Shown in pieces: positions 48,071-53,411 of a stretch of DNA of 53,411 bases. Location of the stretch: positions 1-53,411 of the forward strand of contig NZ_MSIG01000020.1 in NCBI RefSeq assembly GCF_001927285.1, in the 5' to 3' direction. The stretch comes from Mongoliimonas terrestris. Its GTDB lineage: Bacteria > Pseudomonadota > Alphaproteobacteria > Rhizobiales > Pleomorphomonadaceae. A program made the translations under genes and the position numbers. Position 1 is the first letter of the stretch, and every line of letters begins with the position of its first letter. Under the pieces are notes generated by a model. That model saw nothing but the letters and a program-made list of their open reading frames with translations, had not been told where the DNA came from and did not search any database.

Positions 48071-49354
48071 ATGAAGACGTTGCGTTCCATTCTCCTTGCC
48101 GCCGCCGCCGTCACGGCCGGTGTCGCCGCGCTCGCCGGCCCGGCCCAAGCCGACGCCGACCCGAAGGCCGTGGTCACCACCTACGCGAACATCGCCGAGG
48201 CGGCCTTCGCGGACTCGCTCGCCACCGCCGAGGCGCTGAAGGCCGCCGTCGCCGCCCTCGTCGCGACGCCGACGCCCGAGACCCTCGCCGCCGCCCGCGC
48301 CGCCTATCTGGCTGCCCGCGTGCCGTACGTGCAGACGGAGGCGTTCCGCTTCGGCAACCCGGCCGTCGACGACTGGGAGGGCAAGGTCAACGCCTGGCCG
48401 CTCGACGAGGGCCTCATCGACTATGTGGACGCGGGCTACGGCACCGAATCCGACGCCAACGGCCTCTACACCCTCAACGTGATCGCCAACCCGACCGTCC
48501 GCATCGAGGGCATCGAGGTGGACGCCGCCGCCATCACGCCGACCCTTCTCGCCGACACCCTGCACGAGGCCTCCGGCGTGGAGGCGAACGTCGCCACCGG
48601 CTACCACGCCATCGAATTCCTGCTCTGGGGCCAGGATCTGAACGGCACCGGACCGGGCGCCGGCAACCGTCCCGCCAGCGACTACGACACCGCCAACTGC
48701 ACCAATGGAAACTGCGACCGCCGCGCCGCCTACCTCACCGCCGCCGCCGACCTCCTCGTCACCGACCTCGCCGAGATGGTCGAGGCCTGGGGCCCGACCG
48801 GCGAGGCGCGCGCGCGCGTCCTGGAGGGCGACGGCAGCACCGGCCTTGCCGCCCTCTTCACCGGCATGGGCTCGCTCTCCTATGGCGAGCTTGCCGGCGA
48901 GCGCACCAAGCTCGGCCTCATGCTGCACGACCCGGAGGAGGAGCACGACTGCTTCTCCGACACCACCTACGCCTCGCACTACGGCGCCGTGGTCGGCATC
49001 CGCAACGTCTACCTCGGCAGCTACACCCGCGTGGACGGCTCCACGGTGACCGGCCCCTCCGCCGCCGACCTCGTCAAGGCCAAGGCCCCGGACGTCGACG
49101 CCGACCTGAAGGCCAAGCTGGACGCCACGCTCGCCGCCGCCACCGCCCTCAAGACCCGCGGCGAGACCGTGGAGGCCTACGACCAGATGATCGGCGAGGG
49201 CAACACGGAGGGCAACGCCGTGGTGCAGGGCCTCGTCGACGCCCTCGTCGCCCAGGTGCCCGCCATCGAGCGCGCCGTCACCACCCTCGGCCTCTCGTCG
49301 ATCGCCTTCGAGGGCTCCGACAGCCTGGACAACCCGACCGCGGTCTTCCAATAA
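48071..49354 (+). CDS. Imelysin (M75) family periplasmic iron-uptake protein
   Basis: A 427-residue exported protein of the imelysin/IrpA family, linked to iron acquisition. Signal peptide MKTLRSILLAAAAVTAGVAA, cleaved after AQA. The family GxHxxE motif is in TGYHAIEFLLWGQDLNG. PYVQTEAFRFGNPAVDDWEG and VNAWPLDEGLIDYVDAG are also typical, and DCFSDTTYASHYGAVVGIRN lies in the second half. Cys in NCTNGNCDRR may form a disulphide. It is second in the operon, 110 bp before the di-haem gene. Confidence 0.92.
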   Translation: MKTLRSILLAAAAVTAGVAALAGPAQADADPKAVVTTYANIAEAAFADSLATAEALKAAVAALVATPTPETLAAARAAYLAARVPYVQTEAFRFGNPAVDDWEGKVNAWPLDEGLIDYVDAGYGTESDANGLYTLNVIANPTVRIEGIEVDAAAITPTLLADTLHEASGVEANVATGYHAIEFLLWGQDLNGTGPGAGNRPASDYDTANCTNGNCDRRAAYLTAAADLLVTDLAEMVEAWGPTGEARARVLEGDGSTGLAALFTGMGSLSYGELAGERTKLGLMLHDPEEEHDCFSDTTYASHYGAVVGIRNVYLGSYTRVDGSTVTGPSAADLVKAKAPDVDADLKAKLDATLAAATALKTRGETVEAYDQMIGEGNTEGNAVVQGLVDALVAQVPAIERAVTTLGLSSIAFEGSDSLDNPTAVFQ

Positions 49355-49464
49355 GCCGCAGCGCCGCCGCCCACCGTCCGCCCGATCCCCGGATCCGGCG
49401 GACGGTCCGGCCCGTAGACCTCCGACGGGCGGCGGCCTCCCGCCGCGCCCGCAAGGACAGGACC

Positions 49465-51012
49465 ATGGACGCACGGCGTTTCCCGGCGATCATCCTCGGC
49501 ACGGTGCTGGCCACCGCCGCCGCCCTCGTCGCGCCGCCCGTCCTCTCGACCCTCGCCGTCCCCGCCCACGCGACCGGCACCCTCGCCCCCGCCGCGCCGG
49601 ACGCCGCCGACCCGCTCCCCCACCGCACCGACCTCTCTGCGAAGGACCGCGCCCGCGTCGCCCGCGTCCTCGCCCCGCCCTCCGACCCATCCGTCCTGGA
49701 GCCCTTCGAGCCCATGCCGGGCGGCGGCGCCACCACCCGCATTCGCCGCGGCCCGGAGTCCTTCCGCCAGCCCGCCGGAACCCTCGCCACCGACGACCTG
49801 CAGACCTTCGGCCTCGGCAACGCGCTCTTCCGCAAGCTCTGGGTGGCCGCCCCGTCCTCCACCCAGGCCTCCGACGGCCTCGGCCCCCTCTACAACGCGC
49901 GCGCCTGCGACGGCTGCCACATCAACGACGGCCGCGGCCGGTCGGCCGGCGGGGAGGGCTTCATCCTCCGCCTCGCCACCCTGTCGCCCGACGGCGCCGC
50001 CGCCCCTCATCCGCTCTACGGCGCCCAGCTCCAGGACCGCGCCGCGCCCGGCCTTCCCCGCGAGGGCGCCGTCGCCGTTACCTGGACCGAGGAACCCGTC
50101 ACCCTCGCCGACGGCACCGTCGTCTCCCTCCGCCGCCCCACGTACGCGGTCGCCGAGCCCGGCTACGGCCCGCCCGATCCGCCCCTCGTCGTCTCGCCCC
50201 GCGTCGCCCCGCCCATGATCGGCCTCGGCCTCCTGGAGGCCATCCACGAGGGTGACATCCTCGCTGGCGCCGACCCGGACGACGCGAACGGCGACGGCAT
50301 CTCCGGCCGACCCAACTTTGTGCCCGACCCGGCCGGCGGCGGCCCCGTCCTCGGCCGCTTCGGCTGGAAGGCCGGCGCGCCCACCTTGTCGGCGCAGACC
50401 GCCCAGGCCTTCGCCGCCGACATGGGCCTCTCCACCACCCTCCACCCCGCCCCCGCCGGCGACTGCACGGCCGCCCAGCCCGATTGCCTCGCCCGGCCGC
50501 ACGGCGTGCAGCCCCGCCTCGGCCCGGTGGAGATCCCCGACCCGGTGCTCGACCTCGTCACCTTCTACGCCCGCACCGTCGCCGCCCCCGTGCGCGAGAC
50601 GGCGACCGAGCCGTCGGTGCTCGCCGGCAAGGCCGTCTTCCACGCCGTCGGCTGCGCCGCCTGCCACACCCCGAAGTTCGTCACCCGCCGCGACGCCGCC
50701 CTGCCGGCGCTCGCCTTCCAACTGGTCTGGCCCTACAGCGATCTCCTCCTCCACGACATGGGCGAGGCGCTCGCCGACGCCCTGCCCGAGGGGGACGCCA
50801 CCGGCCGGGAGTGGCGCACCGCCCCGCTCTGGGGTCTCGGCCACACGCAAGCGGTGTCCGGCCGGGTCGAACTCCTTCATGATGGCCGCGCCCGGTCCGT
50901 GCTGGAGGCCATCCTCTGGCACGGCGGCGAGGCGGCCCCGGCGCGCGACCGGGTCGTCGCGCTTTCCACCCCCGACCGGGAGGCGCTCCTCGCCTTCCTG
51001 GCCTCGCTCTGA
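49465..51012 (+). CDS. Di-haem oxidoreductase (DUF1111/thiol oxidoreductase family)
   Basis: A 515-residue periplasmic c-type cytochrome. Signal sequence from MDARRFPAIILGTVLATAAA. Two CxxCH sites (ARACDGCHINDGRGR, GCAACHTPKF) attach two haems. The family signatures DLQTFGLGNALFRKLWVAAP, IGLGLLEAIHEGDILAGADP, DDANGDGISGRPNFV and LLHDMGEALADALPEG are present. Proteins of this family occur beside imelysins; ferrous/ferric conversion or electron transfer is inferred. 43 bp separate it from the second imelysin. Confidence 0.9.
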   Translation: MDARRFPAIILGTVLATAAALVAPPVLSTLAVPAHATGTLAPAAPDAADPLPHRTDLSAKDRARVARVLAPPSDPSVLEPFEPMPGGGATTRIRRGPESFRQPAGTLATDDLQTFGLGNALFRKLWVAAPSSTQASDGLGPLYNARACDGCHINDGRGRSAGGEGFILRLATLSPDGAAAPHPLYGAQLQDRAAPGLPREGAVAVTWTEEPVTLADGTVVSLRRPTYAVAEPGYGPPDPPLVVSPRVAPPMIGLGLLEAIHEGDILAGADPDDANGDGISGRPNFVPDPAGGGPVLGRFGWKAGAPTLSAQTAQAFAADMGLSTTLHPAPAGDCTAAQPDCLARPHGVQPRLGPVEIPDPVLDLVTFYARTVAAPVRETATEPSVLAGKAVFHAVGCAACHTPKFVTRRDAALPALAFQLVWPYSDLLLHDMGEALADALPEGDATGREWRTAPLWGLGHTQAVSGRVELLHDGRARSVLEAILWHGGEAAPARDRVVALSTPDREALLAFLASL

Positions 51013-51055
51013 CCCCCGTCGCCGGCGCGCCCCGCCGCCTTGAGGAAATCACCTC

Positions 51056-52288
51056 ATGACCTCGTCCCGCCGCATCGCCGTCTCCTGTCGCCGTCGCGCG
51101 CTTGCGGTGATTTCGTCAGCCCTCATCCTCTTCCCACCGCTGGCGACCGCTCAGGAAACCGACACCCCGCCCGCCGCCGCTCTCACCGAGGCCGACTACG
51201 CCGCCCTCGTCGCCCGCATCGTCGACGAACACGTCCTCCCCACGGTCGATCGCCTCAAGGCCCGCGCCGCCACCCTCTCCGCCGCCCTGGACGCCGCCTG
51301 CGCGGCCCCGTCCCCGGCGACCCTCAGCACCGCCCGCGCCGCCTTCGCCGAAACCGTCATCGCCCTTGCCGCCCTGGAGCCGCTGCGCTTCGGTCCCCTG
51401 GTGGAGGAGAACCGGTACGAGCGGCTCGCCTTCTGGCCGGACCCCCGCGGCCTCGGCCTTCGCCAGGTGCAGGCGCTGCTCGCCGCCGAGGACGAGGCCG
51501 CGCTCGCGCCCGGCGCGCTCGCAACCAAGTCGGTCGCCGTCCAGGGTCTCACGGCGCTGGAATTCGTGCTCCACGGCACCGGCAGCGAGGCCCTTTTGGC
51601 ACCCGCCGACGCCCCGTCGGCTACGTCGCGCGACAAACCGGCTACATCGCCCCCGACCCCGGCTACAAACCCGGCTACAGCCACGACATCGTCGCCCCCG
51701 TCGTCCTACCGCTGCCGCTACGGCGCGGCGTTGGCAGACAATGTGTCCGCCCTCGCCGCCGCCGTCGGCACCGGCTGGCGCACCGGCAGCGGCCGTCTCT
51801 TCTTCGAGCCCGGCCCCGACAATCCACTCTTCCTCACCCATCAGGAGGCCGCCGGCGAGATCATCGCCGGCATGGCCACCGCGCTCGAAGTCCTGAGCGA
51901 CCAGAAGATCAAGACCATCCTTGCCGAAAGTCCCGAGCGCGCGCGCCCGAAGCTTGCGCCCTTCTGGCGAAGCGGTCAGACCTTCCCCGCCATGACGGCC
52001 ACGTTGCAGTCGATCGCGGAGGAAACACAGCGTCTCGGCATCGCGGCGAACGTCGCCGACGACAGCCGCTGGCTCGCCAACGCCATCGCGCTCGAACTCC
52101 GGTCCGCCACCGCCGCCGTCCAGTCCTTGCCGGCCGAGAGTGTGGAAACGGCCTACACGGACCAGACCTTCCGCGCCAGGCTCGACTATATCCGCATCGC
52201 GGCGTCCAGCCTGAAGGCCACCATCGGCCAGGAACTCTCGTCGTCTCTTGGTCTTGAACAGGGCTTCAACAGCCTGGATGGAGACTGA
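51056..52288 (+). CDS. Second imelysin-family protein with low-complexity insertion
   Basis: A 410-residue exported imelysin homologue, divergent from the first. Signal peptide includes ALAVISSALILFPPLATAQ. LEPLRFGPLVEENRYERLAF, WPDPRGLGLRQVQALL and VQGLTALEFVLHGTGSEALL are family traits; the GxHxxE His is not conserved (LTALEF). A 30-residue Thr/Pro/Ser insertion (PSATSRDKPATSPPTPATNP...) interrupts the fold just before YRCRYGAAL. The ATG 51056 is preceded by TTGAGGAAA. It is followed after two bases by the DUF1513 gene, so the two are coupled. Confidence 0.85.
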   Translation: MTSSRRIAVSCRRRALAVISSALILFPPLATAQETDTPPAAALTEADYAALVARIVDEHVLPTVDRLKARAATLSAALDAACAAPSPATLSTARAAFAETVIALAALEPLRFGPLVEENRYERLAFWPDPRGLGLRQVQALLAAEDEAALAPGALATKSVAVQGLTALEFVLHGTGSEALLAPADAPSATSRDKPATSPPTPATNPATATTSSPPSSYRCRYGAALADNVSALAAAVGTGWRTGSGRLFFEPGPDNPLFLTHQEAAGEIIAGMATALEVLSDQKIKTILAESPERARPKLAPFWRSGQTFPAMTATLQSIAEETQRLGIAANVADDSRWLANAIALELRSATAAVQSLPAESVETAYTDQTFRARLDYIRIAASSLKATIGQELSSSLGLEQGFNSLDGD

Positions 52289-52290
52289 CC

Positions 52291-53409
52291 ATGTCGATCA
52301 TCGACCGCCGGGCCTTCCTGCACTTCGCCGCCGGCACCTTTGCTGCCCCGATACTCGGCACCAGCGCCCTCTACGCCGCCGAACCGTCCGCCGTCCTCTT
52401 CGCCGCCTGCGTGAAACTGCCGGACGACAGCTATGCCGTTGCGATCCTGGAAGAATCCGGCGCTGTCCGGTCTCTCAGGCCGCTGCCGGACCGGGGACAT
52501 GATGTAGCCTACAACCCGAAAAACCGCCTCTGCGTCGCCTTCGCGAGGCGTCCCGGCACGTTCGCGGTGGTGTTCGACGTCGACAGCAACGCCGAGCCGA
52601 TCGTCTTGGCAAGCGCGCCGGGTCGGCACTTCTATGGCCACGGCGTCTTTTCCGCCGACGGATCTCTTCTTTACACGACGGAAAACGACTTCACATCAGG
52701 TCACGGTGTTGTCGGCCTTTATGATGTTCGCAACGGTTTCCGCCGTCTCGGCGAAATGCCCGCCGGCGGTGTCGGCTCGCACGAACTCGTCTTTCTGCCG
52801 GACGGCCGCACCCTCGCGGTCGCCAACGGCGGCCTCGACACCCACCCGGATTTCGGCCGCGTCGACCTCAACGTCGCCGACATGGCGCCGTCGCTGACCC
52901 TCATCGACGTCCGCGACCAGCGCGTCCTCGACGTCACCGAACTCGACGCGTCCCTCCGCCAGCTCTCCATCCGCCATCTCGCCGTGGACCGGGAGGGCGC
53001 CGTCTGGTTCGGCGGCCAGTACGAGGGCGACCCCACCGAACGGCCGCCGCTCGTCGGCCGGGTCCGCCCCGGCGCCGGCGTCGACCTCTTCGCCCTGCCG
53101 GACGCGGTCCAACCGCGGGCGAAGAACTATGTGGGGTCGGTCGCCGCCTCGGCGGACGGCGCCGTCATGGCCTTCTCGGCCCCGCGCGGCAACCTGCTGT
53201 TTGCCTTCGAAGCCGGCAGCGCCCGCTACATCGGCGAAGCCGCCTTCCGCGACGGCTGCGGCCTCGCCCCCGCCCCCGAAAGCGGCCTCCTCGCCACCGC
53301 CGGCACCGGCCGCGTGGCAACCCTCGCCCCCGCCGACAACGGCCTCGCCCTCACGCCGATCGCCACCGATCGCGTGCAGTTCGACAACCATTTGAACAGG
53401 TTGGCCTGA
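52291..53409 (+). CDS. DUF1513 Tat-exported beta-propeller protein
   Basis: A 372-residue periplasmic protein of the DUF1513 family. The N-terminus MSIIDRRAFLHFAAGTFAAP is a Tat signal (DRRAFLHF). The rest has repeats of the beta-propeller type: GRHFYGHGVFSADGSLLYTT, HELVFLPDGRTLAVANGGLD and RHLAVDREGAVWFGGQYEGD. Conserved His sit in GHGVF and SHELVF. It commonly closes imelysin/di-haem gene sets and is thought to take part in iron handling, which is inference. It ends two bases before the window edge, so it is complete. Confidence 0.9.
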   Translation: MSIIDRRAFLHFAAGTFAAPILGTSALYAAEPSAVLFAACVKLPDDSYAVAILEESGAVRSLRPLPDRGHDVAYNPKNRLCVAFARRPGTFAVVFDVDSNAEPIVLASAPGRHFYGHGVFSADGSLLYTTENDFTSGHGVVGLYDVRNGFRRLGEMPAGGVGSHELVFLPDGRTLAVANGGLDTHPDFGRVDLNVADMAPSLTLIDVRDQRVLDVTELDASLRQLSIRHLAVDREGAVWFGGQYEGDPTERPPLVGRVRPGAGVDLFALPDAVQPRAKNYVGSVAASADGAVMAFSAPRGNLLFAFEAGSARYIGEAAFRDGCGLAPAPESGLLATAGTGRVATLAPADNGLALTPIATDRVQFDNHLNRLA

Positions 53410-53411
53410 AG

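Noticed and set aside
51040..52257. Frameshift in the second imelysin, since another forward frame is open across it
   Set aside because: The frame from 51056 is continuous and keeps family features on both sides of the insertion; the alternative frame is a shadow.

Overview
The window is about 53 kb of very GC-rich DNA with dense, strongly GC3-biased coding. It looks chromosomal and alphaproteobacterial, most likely Hyphomicrobiales (Rhizobiales). Pointers are succinoglycan-type exopolysaccharide glycosyltransferases (ExoA-, ExoM-, ExoK-, ExoQ- and ExoP-like), several PilZ/PepSY/DUF-type small proteins common in that order, EcfG-type and CtrA-type promoter motifs, and dispersed bipartite palindromic repeats. 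The genus cannot be fixed from the sequence alone. No rRNA, tRNA, CRISPR array, transposase or phage gene was recognised.

Region 1 (1-15.2 kb) is an exopolysaccharide locus. It holds a truncated UDP-glucose dehydrogenase, a fused chain-length regulator/tyrosine kinase with a Tyr-Gly-rich N-terminal repeat, an O-antigen-ligase/ExoQ-type polymerase, a secreted GH16 endoglycanase (ExoK type), six glycosyltransferases and a secreted protein of unknown function with a sorting-signal-like C-terminus. The initiating phosphoglycosyltransferase, flippase and outer-membrane exporter are not in the window and presumably lie to the left. Two perfect palindromes and one CtrA-type box mark the control regions.

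Region 2 (15.3-33 kb) is a mixed housekeeping and regulatory stretch: an AI-2E-family permease fused to a GAF domain, a thioredoxin-reductase-like flavoprotein, a LuxR-type regulator divergent from a membrane-anchored metallophosphoesterase with a huge low-complexity tail, PilZ and PepSY-like small proteins, a serine hydroxymethyltransferase homologue, TetR, GlsB/YeaQ and DUF1003 membrane proteins, an FtsK translocase lacking membrane segments, and an L,D-transpeptidase. It ends at an HxlR regulator divergent from a quinone-reductase-like SDR, with a perfect operator-like palindrome between them.

Region 3 (34-39.3 kb, minus strand) is the most intriguing part: a tight run encoding a cytochrome b561, a zinc-less MDR dehydrogenase, a divergent 6-pyruvoyl-tetrahydropterin-synthase homologue that has lost key catalytic residues, a GT4 glycosyltransferase, a SAM methyltransferase and a CodA-like amidohydrolase. 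Overlapping start/stop codons tie the core together. I infer a small-molecule pathway, possibly making a glycosylated and methylated pterin-like compound, but the product is unknown.

Region 4 (39.5-46.8 kb) has guanine deaminase, formate-tetrahydrofolate ligase (fhs) with a folded leader and a clear terminator, an Rrf2 regulator, a 0.9-kb tandem array of 219-bp units built around the same palindromic element found elsewhere in the window, a PilZ protein, and a uronate-dehydrogenase-like protein without its catalytic Tyr and Lys.

Region 5 (47.5 kb to the end) is an iron-acquisition type operon: a Cys-rich small protein, imelysin (M75), a di-haem oxidoreductase (DUF1111), a second imelysin and a Tat-exported DUF1513 protein. 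Start-site choices, promoters and operators are my readings by eye and are marked as such.
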